Source: Eremophila alpestris peregrina
Taxonomy: Eukaryota > Chordata > Aves > Passeriformes > Alaudidae
Direction of reading: 5' to 3'
NCBI GenBank assembly: GCA_009792885.1
Contig: WMCF01000089.1
Span: 1,601,496 to 1,665,495 of the forward strand
Length of the DNA: 64,000 nt
Both the position numbers and the translations under genes were made by a program. The notes under the pieces are model-generated. The model ran no database searches. It had not been told where the DNA came from and saw only the letters and a program-made list of their open reading frames with translations. Below are positions 22,801-36,629 of the stretch, in pieces. Every line of letters begins with the position of its first letter. The stretch's first letter is position 1.

Positions 22801-25800
22801 CAAGACATTTACTTAAATCATTCTTGCTTCATTCTTCCTGGATGAAAATCTGCCAGGATTTACTTGTATTTTTCTCAGAGCATTCAATCCAAATAAGTGC
22901 ATTGCCTGTACTCTGAAAAACTAATGCAATAGTATCTTTCCTTTTTTCCCAGAAAATCATGATATTCAGTCACCAAAACATAAACCATACAGCAGAGTTT
23001 ATTAATTACATTTTGCTAAAAACAAACCAACCCAAAACAAAATAAAAAAACAAACAAAAAAAGACCACCAGAAAACACCCCATAAACTTGCTAGGCTTTC
23101 AAGATATTTAGCCTTCAAAATACTTAATTAAAACTTGATAGCAGCATAGGTTTGTCAAAAATTCCAAGGTACAAACTAAATTCATAGACAGGTTATGTCA
23201 TTTGTAATAGAGTTGTTAGAGTATGTTTGTAACATTAAACTTCTTCTTGAGGACACTTCTGGGTGAACTTGATATAGAACAGGTGTCTGTTTCTCCTGTC
23301 CCAGTTGTACATTGTGGTTGCCAGAAACACACATTAAGCCCTTGATTTGTCAGAGTTTGAAATACAAGTGCATAAAGCCACGTAATTGAGAAGGTTGACA
23401 TTTGGGCTTTTTTCTTAATCCATTCCCAAAATCAGAGGCATTCGAAACACCTCACTGGAAACTGATCATGGTGGGCAGTCAGTCACCTACCTCCAGATAC
23501 TACTGCACTAGTGAAGGATGGATAACTTTATTGGTAACACACTGGATTAATATTTAAACATTCTGAGTGCAATTTACTTCCCTGTTTATTTCTATTCTCT
23601 CAGGGAAATAATTTAATCTCTCTCTCATTTCCCCTCCTGTATGAAATTGAATGGAGGGGAAGTTCACAGTTTTGTGGGACACAGATGTTTGTAGTGATTA
23701 GGTAGAAAGTGTTTCTCATATGTTTCAGGCTTAACAGTGTATACTTGGGAAAAGGGTATGTTATTTTTATTATTTTTCCCATGTGGAAATTGATCTCACT
23801 TGTGGTTTCAATAGAAAATTAATCCCTTCTGATGCACATTATCTCCCATCTAATTTTTTAAAATTGTGTAAGATTACATAACCAAGAAAAAAGATATTAA
23901 ATTCAGAGAGAAGGCTTTCCTCTTTTAAAACATCAGAAGCTGCAACAAAAAATATCTTTTCAATGCACAAATGGTTTCTGTGTTCATTTATGCAGCATGA
24001 GAGAAACTAAATTTTTAATCTGGTCAGAGGTACTGGTCATACAAAATGAGACAGTAATTTTATAACCCAGCAAAATCAGGGAACTATTGAATCAAATAAC
24101 CCAGATTTTAAATTTTCACAGTAAGTGATAAAGAGCATAATAAAACTCCGTTTTCCTTTATCTGTAGTTTTATCCCATCTTGCTCTCTACAAAGAGAAGT
24201 GATATTATCTTCCATCTCTGTCTTCCTGAGATGAAAAAAACAAGCACAAAATAGCCTGTGAACTCTGAACGGAGGAAGACCTCTGGATGTAACCATGTCA
24301 GAGGAGACAACCTACGGGGCCAGAAATTTAACTGGGAAAGAAATAACACTTCTGTAATAGCACCAGTAGTGCACTGCTGTGGCTAATGTTTTCTCAGAAA
24401 TACTCACCAAAAACTTCGTGGTTTGCAGTGATTACAGCCCACTTAATTTCTTTCAGCAAAGACAGCACACCTTTTTGCAGCTCTCCGCATCAGTGTGCAA
24501 AGACAAATAAGACAAGTATCTTTATCTTACAGGTCCTGCCCTCATTCTATTAGTACATTATTCTATTACATAGCTACTAGTCTAGAATCCAGCCCTTCAG
24601 GGCTTTAATATCTCATTGGGCCAAAATAATGGAATAGCTACCCTTAGGCTAAATGAAAAAGAAAACTGATATTTTGTGCTTTTCTTGAGTTCTGTGCCTT
24701 TTTGTCATCACAAGGATTTTTTTGTTTTCTTTCCCTCTAAAGAATAAATATAAATGTGTTTCTAAAAAGAAAAAGAAGTGATTTCACTACCACTTGAAAT
24801 TGAAAAAAAAAAAAAATTAGGGAAAAAAAAGATCCTTATTTATTAAAGCCTCTGTGCACTGTATCTGTATTTTTGGATGATTTCTAATTTATCGAATGAT
24901 CAGAACAAATGCCATTTAGGATTGGGAGTTTATTTTCTGGGGTGCAGCTTTGCTTGTTTATTGTGGGGGTTTGTTTCCCAGAATAAAACTTGTTAGTCCT
25001 TTAATGTGTCTCCATTCTACTCCACCTGAAATTGAGCTATTATGATGTAGCTTTCTCTCTGAAAAGATATAAGATTTTAGAGAAGGAGTTTACTATTTCC
25101 TCCACATTATGCTTTTTTTAACCTATTCTAACAACAGGACTGTTGAAATAGTAAGCTCTCAGTAAAAGTAAGTAATATCTGACCTTTGATCAAAACATCT
25201 TTTACAACTTTATTATAACAAAAATTATTAAACTGATACCATTATCCAAGTAGTATATTCATGTGTTAAAACTTGAATGAACTATGTTGAAAATGATGCA
25301 ACAAATTACTAGTAACAAATTATACAAGTGGTAGATACTAAAAAAGGTAACAGAAAAATCAAACTAAATTAATTCTTCACCGCAACCTTAAATTAGAAAC
25401 TGGCAAGGGGGTGTCAGATTGATTTTATTTTTACTTATTAAGTTCCCTCTGTTCTTCCTTACATTATTAAATCACAAAGCTGATTGTCCATTTCACCTGG
25501 GAGCTAAAAATGCGGCACATACATTTAAAGGCCAGACTGAAGCAATGCATCCAAATAGTAGAACTAAATCCATCTTTGATGATGACAAGTTATGGAGACT
25601 GAGAATAGGCATTAATTCTTGTTCTCAAAACTTTAATTATTAGCTATGAAAACAAAAATACACTACCTACTATTGCAAAAAGTAAATGGTTTGCTCTGCT
25701 CCATATATGCATGCACATGTGACTGTTTTCATACTTCCTAGAGAGGAATCCATTACACAGCTCAGTATGCATTTCATCCTGTCTGTGTGAAATTTAGACT

Positions 25801-28800
25801 TTTAATTAAGTATTGCTAACAAGAGAAGAAGATCACAAAATATAAATAAAATATTTCTGTTCCTTTTATTTCTTAATCTTCCTCACATTACTGCCAGTAT
25901 CATGCTAATCCCAAGGCACTTTTGAGTACTGCAACTGTCACTGATTTCTCCAGCAATCACTTCAAAGTTGCACTGGTTTTGATCACCTACTTCAATCATA
26001 ATCAGAGGATAAATCAATTGACCACAGTAGTGGACAACTGTTTCAGAGTATTGTCCAGATGGCACTGTTGGAGAAGTAATACTGAAAGTGTAAAGGGCTA
26101 GTCAATTTCTTTTTTGTTGTTATGGTTTGTTTTTTAATTAAGATTTTTTTGTGATTCAAGATTATCAGGCTATGCTAAGAATTGAGAGGGATTATGTACC
26201 AGTATTTGGAAATTTTCCTAAGGTTTTCATGAACTGAAATGAGCAGTAATCTGAATTAAGCCCGATGTGGACACATTGTGTTAATTGCTATTAACATGAT
26301 TTTTTTCTTACAGAAGAAACATGGAGAACAACTTGCTGGGATATTATTAGATGGCATTTGATCCTTTGAAAAAAGGATGAAATGCAAGTTATAAGTTGTT
26401 TAAATGGAGCCCCAGTAATTTGCTACAGCTGAAGATGTAGAAATATCACCTCCAAAATATTATTATTGATTTAAGACATCTCTCACCTGCATAATGTAGA
26501 AACTGTAGTACACTTACAAGATTTCAGAAGACAGATAAGTAAAGCTATATAAAAGAAAAAAAAATTGATTATCTCATTCGACAAGTCATCAAGAGATACT
26601 TATATTGTGTAAGAGATTAATAACTGATGGAAAAATAGCAACCTTGTGGTCTAACCTCAGCCTGGGAAGAGCCTGAATATGCTTTTATTGAGTTGGGCAC
26701 TGTCTCATCCCTACTTCCACTAGGCTTCTAGCTGATGTTTTTTTGAAAGAGAAGAAAAAAAGGGTCAGGGTGATTTTAGTTTTTCCTCTTCTATTTGTAA
26801 TTCCTGGGTTCTAGTTCAAAAGCAGGTAACCTGATTCTAGATGAGAGTATAAATGTCACATGAGAGTCAGGGAAGAAAACCAATGCCCCTTATAAGAGGG
26901 AAAAAAACCCAAACCCAAATAATCTCAAAAAACCAAAGCTGGCTGTCCTTAATTACAAATGAGACAATGATTGTCTTCAGGATGCTCCACCAGTCCCACT
27001 TAGGTGCATTTAGAATCGTTCATGAGAGAAGAGAGAAGATGCAATATGCTGCCTTCCACAACATTTAGTATTTCCAGAAATTAACAAATTTCTGTCCATG
27101 CAGACCTCTTAATTATGGCTTTTTCTTCATTATGTTTTTATTTTTACCTTATCACAGAGATGATTAAGGTAGGATCTGATTTTATGTAGTGGTGTAATCT
27201 GGCATAATTGAATAGAATTTTTATGTATCATTTTATAGTGCTGAAGTTTATACCATGTATTATTTAATAGTTCCTTAATTTATTTTGCAATTTTCTATCT
27301 TATCAAAATTGGAAGAGAAATCTAATCTTTGCCAAAAATTTCTAGAATTATGTGGTGCTCTGCTGAACCATTCTTGTAAACACTGATTACACTGCATGTG
27401 TGACCCTTGTACCCTCAAATGGAGCATGTTGGAAGGACAAGATTTAATTTCTTGAGTTAGTGAAATTTAGTTGGACTGAAATATGAGTATAAAATGTTCA
27501 TATAACCTATTAATTATTTCAGTGCTCTTCGGAGGTCTTTATAAGCCTGCAGCACTTGACATTCACCCTGATCCTTAACAAATAAAATCAGAAGGTATAA
27601 TTTAGCAGGAAATCAGAATCTGATATTTCTTGTTGTTTTAGTTCATGATATATACCCCTATCAAATTCCGGATTTACTGAATAGCAGTTTCAAGAGCTGG
27701 TTGTTTTACTGTCTTGTAATCAAAACAAATGTGTTGCACAGTCAAAAGAAACCGCTGAAGAATTGTATGTAAAGGAAAAAAGAAAGGGAAGAAAGAGAAT
27801 CAGCATTGGTGTTCCTGACACCAAAAGGATGAGAACTCTATCTCAAGCTGGAAACTTTATTCATTCTTGTGCACCCTTGACCATATATCCAGTCAGGCAG
27901 GTTTTTGTCCTGAGATCTGCAAAACTTGCCTTGCAAGATAGTGGAAATTAATTTGATGTTTATTAACATATTTTCTTGGTGTGCAAGGTCTTATGTAGTG
28001 TTTCTCAGTCTAAAGGCTGAGTGGTGACTCCAGGCTTTTGCCATAGTCAGAGCAGTCCTGAAACTAGTTTCACAACTGTGGAAAGTAGCACTGCCAGAAG
28101 GCAAATATTTCCTCTCCTGCACCTACATATCTTGCTGCAGTGGGTGCTGAAGAAGGAAGGCACCTGCAGGTTAAAACTCCAGCAGTTCTGGGAGAGTGAA
28201 GGAGTTCTTCAAGTTTGAACATCAAAAAATGTTTAAAAAGGAAGGAAGTCACTTTTAAATGTTCAAAGAAAAAAAAAAATTAAAAGAAAGAAACTGACTT
28301 TTCCTCCTTACCCTTCCTCTCCTCTGTATTCTTGAAATTCACTGCCCAAAATCTTGAAAAGCATTGTAACAAACAGCACTACCATACTTATTAGGGTTGT
28401 CCGAAACAGTCATCACACAGAAGTTATTTAGGCTTGATAATCTTTCTTTGATGGCTGTATTATGACATTATTCCACTGTGATTTGTATGTTCATGCTTAC
28501 ATACAGAAGTTCAGTGAGAAGTCTACAACCTATTTTAGCTTCTGCTTCCTTTTCCCATCTTTAAGTTATGTTTAGAGAATATGAGGCTTTTAATGTTTCT
28601 TGCTATTGATGTTATAGCTGGTACAAGAGGGTATAACCCAAATTAAAACCAATTCTTCCCCCTCAGCAAGCTCTCTGAAATTACTTAGAAGATGCACTTG
28701 GTTTTGTATCTTAAGAGTCCTTTAACTTTGTATTTTAATACTTCATGTGAGGCTTCAAGATGCCCTATTTTAGCTAATGAGTTTTGCAGGCAATATTCAG

Positions 28801-29305
28801 CATTGCAGATTTACATATATTGTACTTTGCTGATATTTGAGTAAAGGTTGAATGTTCTTATCTCATCTATGTTTATATCATTATTAAAAGACATAAACGC
28901 AGAAATAATAACCTACCTTACTGTTGTTTGTTTAAGTATTCAGTAATTACCATTAATTTGATTAGTACAGGAAATTAAAGCAGAAAACAGACAGAGTTTA
29001 TTCATGGTTAAATTGCAGAAATCAGTGGGTTATGTAGTATTTGCATTTTAATTAAGTCACGAGCATTTAAGGCTATGTGCTGGAAATACAAATGGATTCT
29101 CTGGCTTAATTGAAATTTAACATCCATCTCATATTATTTATTTTGTGTATCTCTGTGTCTGATATTCAAAGGTAGAAGAATGCAGTTCTGTTACTAACAC
29201 ATGCCCATAACATGCCAAAATTAACAATTCGTTTCTATAGACCATCAAGACAATCCAAAATCCAATACCTGCACTACAGGTAATTCCTTAATTAGGTTCT
29301 ATTAT
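19895..29305. other. Nine kb without recognised repeats or genes
   Basis: AT-rich single-copy-looking DNA. No exon, RNA gene or LINE/LTR fragment could be identified. Noted inside it: a CGTG cluster near 20.8 kb (listed separately), A/C-rich low-complexity words at about 21970-22010 and 23020-23085, an A-rich run at 24801-24829, and a 90-codon open frame at 20660-20932. Such a repeat-poor block is the kind of place where conserved non-coding elements sit, but this cannot be shown from one sequence. Confidence 0.45.
20771..20819 (+). promoter_or_regulatory. Cluster of four [A/G]CGTG motifs (candidate)
   Basis: GCGTG at 20771 and ACGTG at 20785, 20796 and 20815 lie within 49 bp, the last inside a CACGTG E-box. 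The surrounding DNA has few CpGs. RCGTG is the core bound by HIF/bHLH-PAS factors and CACGTG by bHLH-Zip factors. Function is a guess from motif density only. Confidence 0.2.
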
Positions 29306-29478
29306 CACAGGATTACAGAATTACAGAATATGATGGGTTGGAAGGTACCCAGAAGGATCATCAACTGTCCTCTTAGCACAGGACTATATCCACAGTCACA
29401 CCATGTGCCTGGGAATATTGTCCAAATTATTCTTTATCTATTCCAGGCTTGGTGCTTCCCAGGGGAACCTGTAGAATA
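29306..29478 (-). mobile_element. CR1 LINE 3' end fragment
   Basis: Plus-strand CACAGGATTACAGAATTACAG is the complement of the CR1 3' terminal repeats. ATGGGTTGGAAGGTACCCAG follows as 3' UTR, then ATTGTCCAAATTATTCTTTA and CCAGGCTTGGTGCTTCCCAG. The match fades after about 29478. The short copy is typical of 5'-truncated CR1. Confidence 0.85.
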
Positions 29479-32400
29479 GCCCTGGATCCTTGGCTGTTGG
29501 CTTACAGACTGTGTGTTGACAGAACTTAGTTTTACAACACCACAGGACATTAAGTGCTGCTAAACTGTGGGCCAGAAAAGTGTTCCACATTGGGACCAAT
29601 GCAATGCAAATGCTTAGTGACATGGAGGCATCTGCTCTGCACTCTGAAACCCAGTACAAAATTCTTCTTAGGCTTTTTAAATATATGTAGGGAAAGTTTA
29701 GAATCTCCCAGGTTAATTCACAGTAACCAGACAAGAGTGTAGAGAAAACCCCTTTGGTGCATATGGGCAGCCCTCTGTGAGCTTGACACTTCCAACCAAA
29801 GGCATTTCAAGCCAAACAGAAAGTAGGGACTTGCAGTCTATCTTCAAAATATCTTTTTAATTTTTTCTTGCTGGCTTCTGAGAGATTTAAGAAGGATGTA
29901 TACCACTTATTCTCATCTGTAGAACAGCCAGGATGAAATATTCTCCAAAAGGAAGGGGGACATGCAGGTTTCACTATCCATGAAAGTTATCCAAACTGTA
30001 GTCTTCCATTTTTAAAACACACTCAGACAGTAGTCTGATATTTCAGATGAGGAGAGTGCTGTTACTCATTAAATTCTGCTAAAGTCAAAGCTAGTACAGG
30101 CAAACAAGGTCTTCATCTGGATTCATTTTATCAGGCACTTGTCCTAAAATCTTATTTATTACATTTGTAAAAGAATATATCTTTTTACTCCATGAAGATT
30201 GGAAAAGAGAGATTGAGGGAGTTAAGACATGCTTTAGGCAAATACTTGTACCTCTCTTCTAATGGAAAGGAAGATCTGGATCTAAACCACAGCTATGAAT
30301 TGGCCACCAAGAGGTAGCTGTTTTGTAGTTCACACAAGTTGGAGCTGAGATAACAGGCCCTAGAGAGACTTGAACCTTTCATTCACTAAAGTGAGAAAAG
30401 GTGTCCTGAAGACATATCACTGTTTTCTTGGCTCCTTGTAGCTGCTTGATGAATCTGGGAGTTCTGGAGCTGTGGGAAAGTATCAAAAGGCTCAGGATTA
30501 TGCAAAGGTGTGCTTCATCCAGTTTAGAATCTAACATTAAATTACAAAAACAGTAAAAAAAGAGGGAGTCAGGGGATTTTGTTGTACAAAACAATGCTCC
30601 CAGTGGCATTAGGGGCAGTTCTATGACTAAATTGCTGTGGTCAGCAAAGAAATTCTTTCTTTTAAAGGAACATATTAGGAAGAAAAAGTAACTAATTCAG
30701 TGGCCGGATGCAAATTCTGAAAGATTAAGTTACAGTGATTTCCTTTTTCACTTTAGAAGAAAACCACTTAAAACATACAGAAAATTGTGAATTGGGGGAA
30801 GTATTGAATATTATACAGCTCCAGTCCAAGGTCTGTCTGCTGTTCTCATTGGTATATAGCAAGTGCCCCATACAGGGTGCTGGCTTTAAAAGAGTTGAAT
30901 AGAATAAATGTCAACACTAAATAAATTCTATTGCCAACAAGCTGCCAGGAAATGTTTATCACACTTCTGGTAATGTGGAAAACAGTTACTGCACAATGAT
31001 GAATCATACCTTATATTACACACATGTTGATCATATATGTTTATCAGAGTTTGGGCAATTTCCAGAACGTTGAAGAGACACTATGGTTTGTTGATGAGAA
31101 GGTCTGTCATCTCAGTAAGCTGATTTCTTCACTTTAAGTATAAGCAAAATGTGTTTAACTAGTGTTTGATGGTTTTACCAGAGATAAAGGGAAGAGGGCT
31201 TTCTTTTTGGTGTAGTGTACAAACAGATATATATATATATATATCTAAAGATATATTCATTTTACAGTGTTCTGATAACCTGTTGTTTTCTGCTGATTTT
31301 ATTTTAAGAAAGATTAAATATTTTCTGATAAATAAAGTTGAAAGATTTTTTGTGGCATCAGTGCCATAGTAAACATTAGTCAGATTTCTGTAGGTCCTTA
31401 TTAGGAAATTTCAAATTTAGCAAAAACTTGATTATGATTTATTTGGGTACAGACACAGGCTGTAGTTTCTACTGTTATAGGAGATACATGCTTCAGTCAC
31501 AAATTTTAAAACATGCATATTGAACCCACCACACAAACACACATAACATTATGCTACTGATCGGAAGCAAGAGAGAGCAACTTAGTGGGCTATGACAGAA
31601 GAAAATAAAATTTTATCTATTTTTGTATCCAGACTCATGCCCTAAATGTCACATCATTCTTTCATTTAGACCTTCCGATCAGATCCAATGCTTACTGCAA
31701 TATTGCTGTGATCAATCAAGAGCAGGGAGGATTCAAAGACATCACCCTTTGAGGACAAAGTGAGACTAGTAGTCTGAATTTTCCTCAGTCTGAGAAGGAT
31801 GACAAATCCTCCTCCACTATTCTCTGTTTGGATTAGAGCAGTGATTTCAAGACGCTTTTTCCTTTAAACATATCTCTCTTTTTTCCCTGCATTTACATTC
31901 TATAAAAAGAGAATGGATCTAAGAAAAGCATGATGTTAGCAAAAAAAAAAGTCCCAACAGGCTGTTGTTACACAATAAAAAGTTAATAAATGAACAATCT
32001 CTTATTTAGGATAGAAATCAGAGAGTTTTAATGTACTTCACTGGAACATTTGAATTCCCATGTCATAATTAATTCCATTACTATCCAAGAATTTCTAACT
32101 GGGAACATATTTATGCACACCTTAGCATTCTTTGAAATTTGATTCTGATACTTTCTCCCTCCTTTTGAAATAAGGGACAATTTTAAAGCCTCAGAAATGA
32201 AAATTTAAAATCAGATAAAGATTTTGAGGGTTTTTTTGGTTTTGTTTTGAGTTTATTTTTTTTTTCTCAGCAGCAGCTAAATTTTTTTGCTTTGGGTGTG
32301 CTTTGGGCTGTTATAGAGAAGTCCTTTTTAATGAGATATGTGCTTGAAATAAGATCAAAGGAATTTTGAGAATAAAATTGAAATGAGGTCTCATAAAAGA

Positions 32401-32925
32401 TTAGTACTGAAAATAAAAAAACCTCAAGAGTGTGATATCTACTTACTAAACAACTTTTGAATCATCTCTGAAATCAGAGCATCCTTTATTATGTGATTTA
32501 TAAAAATTAACTGCCCTGGAATAAAGACTGAGTACTCTGGCACAGGGCAATGCAAAGGGTTATACAACTGTATGGCCATGTATTAAAAGCCTTTAGGCTA
32601 AAAATAACTGCCTTCTGCAAAAGGGGTTTCCTGTGGCAGTGAGATAAAAGCACCTTACAATTTTTCTATTCCAGTAACTAGAGAAAAGTATGATTTGGTA
32701 ATGATTCTGGTAATGAGCCAAAATGCATTTTAGAAAGGTACAAAAATACAGGCTAGAATATGCCTGCAACAGCTGAAAAGTGTAAGCTAATGGAACCTAA
32801 GTGTGGAAAGAACTCTCAATCTTCCTTTTCACTGGGATGAAAGAGGGAAGGTTGTATTTAAGCATGTCTTCAAGGGTATAATTTTCCATATAAAGTGTTT
32901 TTCTCGGCTGAATTTGGTTTGCATG
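29479..32925. other. Unannotated AT-rich DNA
   Basis: No LINE, LTR or gene recognised. It contains an (AT)9 run at 31227-31244. Overlapping open frames of 62 and 98 codons on opposite strands around 29438-29742 show no domain. Confidence 0.5.
31227..31244. repeat. (AT)9 microsatellite
   Basis: Nine perfect AT units. Confidence 0.9.
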
Positions 32926-33549
32926 TCAAGGACTCGATAGTGGGGGCAGGGGGTGGTTACAGAGGTGGCTTCTGTGAGGAGCTGCCAGAAGTTTCTGCTA
33001 TGTCCAGTGAAGCCAATGCCAGATGACTCCCAGAGAGATCCACCACTGTCCAAGGTGGAGCCCATCAGGCACAGTGGTGGCACCTCTGGAATAACATCCT
33101 AGGAGAATTGGAGAAGATAATGGAGGAGAGAGACCCCACATGACAGCATGGGAAGGATGTGAGTGGTGCTCCCCCTGGGGAGGATGGAGCTGGAGAGACC
33201 ATGTGTGATGAACTGTGACTCCCACCCCCCATTCTCCAGCAGCACTGAGGGGGAAAAGGTAGAAAAATCTCTTGTGGAGTTGTGTCCAGGAAAGAAGGAA
33301 GGGGCAAGGGAAAGGAATATTATTATTGACTCTCCTTCTCATAATCCTACTGATTTGATTATTAATAAAATAATTTCCCTGAGCTGAGTCTATTTTGTCC
33401 ATGTTAGTAACTGGTAAATGATCTTTCCACATCTTTAACTTGGCCCACAAGTTTTTTATTATATAATTTCTTCCCTGTCCAGCTAAGGAAGGGAGTAATA
33501 GAACAGGTTTTGTGGACATCTGGTGTTCACCCAGAGTCAACCCACCACA
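32926..33549 (+). mobile_element. Avian ERV LTR, internally shortened
   Basis: The 5' part (GGGGGCAGGGGGTGGTTACA, then GAGGTGGCTTCTGTGAGGAG and CAATGCCAGATGACTCC) and the 3' part (AATTTCCCTGAGCTGAGTCT, then ATAATTTCTTCCCTGTCCAG, GGTGTTCACCCAGAGTCAAC and CCCACCACA) match a frequent songbird LTR whose usual centre carries a long GC-rich repeat block. Here that centre is mostly missing. The 3' end, CA at 33549, is clear. The 5' end is uncertain within about 20 bp, and no target duplication could be assigned. No internal retroviral sequence follows, so it is likely a solo LTR. The longest open frame of the window (minus strand 32998-33624, 208 codons) is antisense to this LTR and is not a gene. 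Confidence 0.8.
33364..33369 (+). terminator. Polyadenylation signal of the LTR
   Basis: AATAAA about 180 bp before the LTR end, in the position expected for R/U5 of this family. Confidence 0.6.
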
Positions 33550-36500
33550 CATAATTTTGTAGTTTCTAAACAATTTCTTTATTGCTGCAACCAGACTGAA
33601 TATACAGAGTAAAGAATAAGCCATTCTGCAAAGGGTTTACAAGCTGAAAAGCACAAGATGAAAGACAAAGATAAGTGACTGATGTCTATTTTCACAAATG
33701 AGGAAAGAAGATCCAGAGAAATTAGGAGAAAGCCTTACAAATGGCTTAAATAACAATTTGTGAGAGGTAAATTGACTTGAGCAGAAATTAAATACTCTTA
33801 ATGCCTGCTACATCCTTTCTTGCACCCTAAGAATTCTATCACCAGTTGTCTTGCTAGGACTTTACAGTGTCAGCATGGAGAACTATCAAAAAGGTAATGA
33901 CTTGTGATACATGCCACAAAAGTGACATGCAAAATTACATAAAATGTAGGATGATTTCTAATCATGTTCAGTTCAATTCCTAGTTGCTTAAGGAATGCAG
34001 GGTAGAAGACTTTACAAGGACATTTATAGACATCCTGAAAAATTAGTGTAGAATATAAGAACTAAATTCACAAATAATTTCTAAAGTGGAATTTCAGCCA
34101 TCACCAAGACTGTGTGAGATAAATGGTCTTGTACTGAAAATCAGCAATCTTTACTTTTATTCATAGTATAAAGCACCAATTGAAACTTCTGGGTTTTTTG
34201 TTTCTTTTTTTTCTTGATTTGATTCTTCATATCTCTGTATTTATTCAGTATGACATAGCTGTGATCACTGTCTATCATTAAGCATTGCTCCCTAAATATT
34301 TTCTTTTTCTTTATTCTAGTAAAAACTATTGGATTCTACATCATAAAACAATTCATAAGTGAGTTCCCATGATGATTTCAGGTGCTTGAAAAATGTCAAG
34401 ATACAGTATGTTGCTCATGTAAACCTACAAATATAAAAACAAATGCAAAAATTATTTTTTGAACACAATGGGATAGCAAATTAACTGCATCAAAAATCTC
34501 TATGAAACTGAAAATTCTAACTACTGTGTAACCAGTAAAGAGGTTGCATTACCTTTCGGTCATAAAACACACAAAAAATATTTGTCAAGAAAAAAAAGAT
34601 ATACATTTTTACATTTGACACTGTCAAATTTTCCATAGACTGTCTGTTGTCTTCGACCCTATCATTTCAGGCTCTGGATATAATTTTTCTTTTTTGTAGA
34701 ACATTGTAGACATGGACAAAATCTTAGTGAAAAACCTCAGATACTTTAAATGCCAGGTGGGGTATTTTAATTTGTTCTTGCATGTATAAATTTATACACC
34801 ATCACCACCATAAACTCAATGGATACTTTTGCCTTGCACAATGTGTCATAAAGATACAAGAAAGAAAAGGGAGGTTGGAAACCAAATGAAAACTCAACCT
34901 TAAAACTAGGGGTCAACAGTGTTTATGGAGTTGCACTTGATCCTTTGATAGTGTGTTAAGTGATTTTGAATATGAGGAAGATTAAAAGTTATTTCTAGAG
35001 AAGAATAATTTTGAATTCTTTAACTCTGCTTTTCTGAATATATCTTTTATATATTTTGTATCTATATACAGGAACCTAAAGAATAAAGTATACTTGAGAA
35101 AGTAATTTTCAGAAAAATCTTTTAGGAAAGAAAAAGTCAAAAAATGAACCTCATTTGAAGCACAATTTAAGTGTCCAGGAAACATAAACAAGATTTTTGC
35201 CCTAATTTCAACTTTTATTATTATAATAGGAAATATTCTTTTATTTGTGATTTACTGCATATTTCTATTAAACTTACAACAATATGATGCTTTATCTCAA
35301 TTACTCAAATCAAAGAATGAGCCCAAGTCCCCCAGAGAGTAACTCCATGTTACAGTGTCTGTACTGAAAAGAAAGTAGCCCAAAAGCCATCTGTTAATGT
35401 AATATTCACTCTTCCCATCCTTCTCTATATTTAAGGGAGTAATACCAAGTAGGAAACCATCAATTGTGCTCTTTTAGCACATACAACATTGCTGCAATTG
35501 TTTCCCATCCCCAGGTTCATCCCCATTGCTGGAGATTTTCCTGAGGTGCACTTGAAATGGGGCCAGAACTCTAACTTATGTTGATTGCATGGTACAGAGA
35601 TATTTTCCAGGCATGGGAGTGGGTTGAGAGACTAGATAGTCTTATTTTCTCATGTCTGTGGTTTTAAAAATGTAGAAAATATCTGAAAGGCTCACCATGA
35701 CAGTGTTGGAGAGTTATTTTTGGTTATGGGAACTAAGTCTGCAGTAGTCAAAATTTATGCTCTCTGCATGGAAGACCCCAAGGAAAACCTGTTCTTTAGC
35801 ATGCCCAAATCTAAGAAAATCACTTACTGCATTTCAGTAAAAATATAAAATGAGTCTGAATCAAGTGTTCTCTGGCAAAGTTATTTTAACAAATTTCACA
35901 GATCACATACATAGATGTAATATTTAATACAAAACTTCCTTATCTGATGTTCGATATTCCACAGAATTTCTGATCTACTCTTGTTTTGCAAAGAGTAAAA
36001 CACAATACAAAATTAAGTTGTGCTTAGCAAAAAAGCCCGGTCATTTTAATGCACAGCTTAATCACAATATCAGTGAGATTCCCACTACTGGTCTCTGTAA
36101 TATGTCCACTGTCATGACAGAAGTGGGTATCCCCAACTTCCAGGAAAGCATATGTGCATGGTATCCTGGTCAAGCCCTTAGTTCTTTTTCAAATCCCGCT
36201 GCTTGTTCAATTCTTGTATTCTTTGTTGAGTTGGGACACATATTCAGTCCCCACAGGCTGATCTGGTTAACTCAGGGAGACACATTTTAATGGACTTGTT
36301 GAGAAACATCTAGATCACCAATTGATCTGCTCAGCTGTTGATAGTTATTTATCTAAAACATCCTTCTGGGATGGGTCTGACTGGGTCATTCTCCAGTCCC
36401 CTTCATGTTGAAATAATTTCAGCTTCTTTGCAACAGCTCTGGTGAATCACAACCTGCATTATTGAATGAGCACATTCATGGGCACAATGTTGTTCATCTG

Positions 36501-36556
36501 ATTTAATCCTTACATTTGAAGGGTTTATTGATCAGTCAGAACATGAAGACTATGCA
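33550..36556. other. Unannotated AT-rich DNA
   Basis: Nothing recognised. A 90-codon plus-strand frame at 36018-36290 has no domain or splice context that I can see. Confidence 0.5.
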
Positions 36557-36580
36557 CACAAATATAAATTTATATTTGTG
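36557..36580. repeat. Perfect 24-bp palindrome
   Basis: CACAAATATAAA is followed directly by its reverse complement TTTATATTTGTG. It could extrude as a short hairpin or bind a dimeric protein, but may be chance in AT-rich DNA. Confidence 0.9.
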
Positions 36581-36629
36581 GAGGGAGGATCAGCAACATT
36601 CAAAACAGAAAGAAGAAAGTCAAATTGAA

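Noticed and set aside
32998..33624. 208-codon minus-strand open frame, the longest in the window
   Set aside because: It runs antisense through an ERV LTR (32926-33549). GC-richer LTR sequence often leaves long antisense frames, and there is no recognisable domain.
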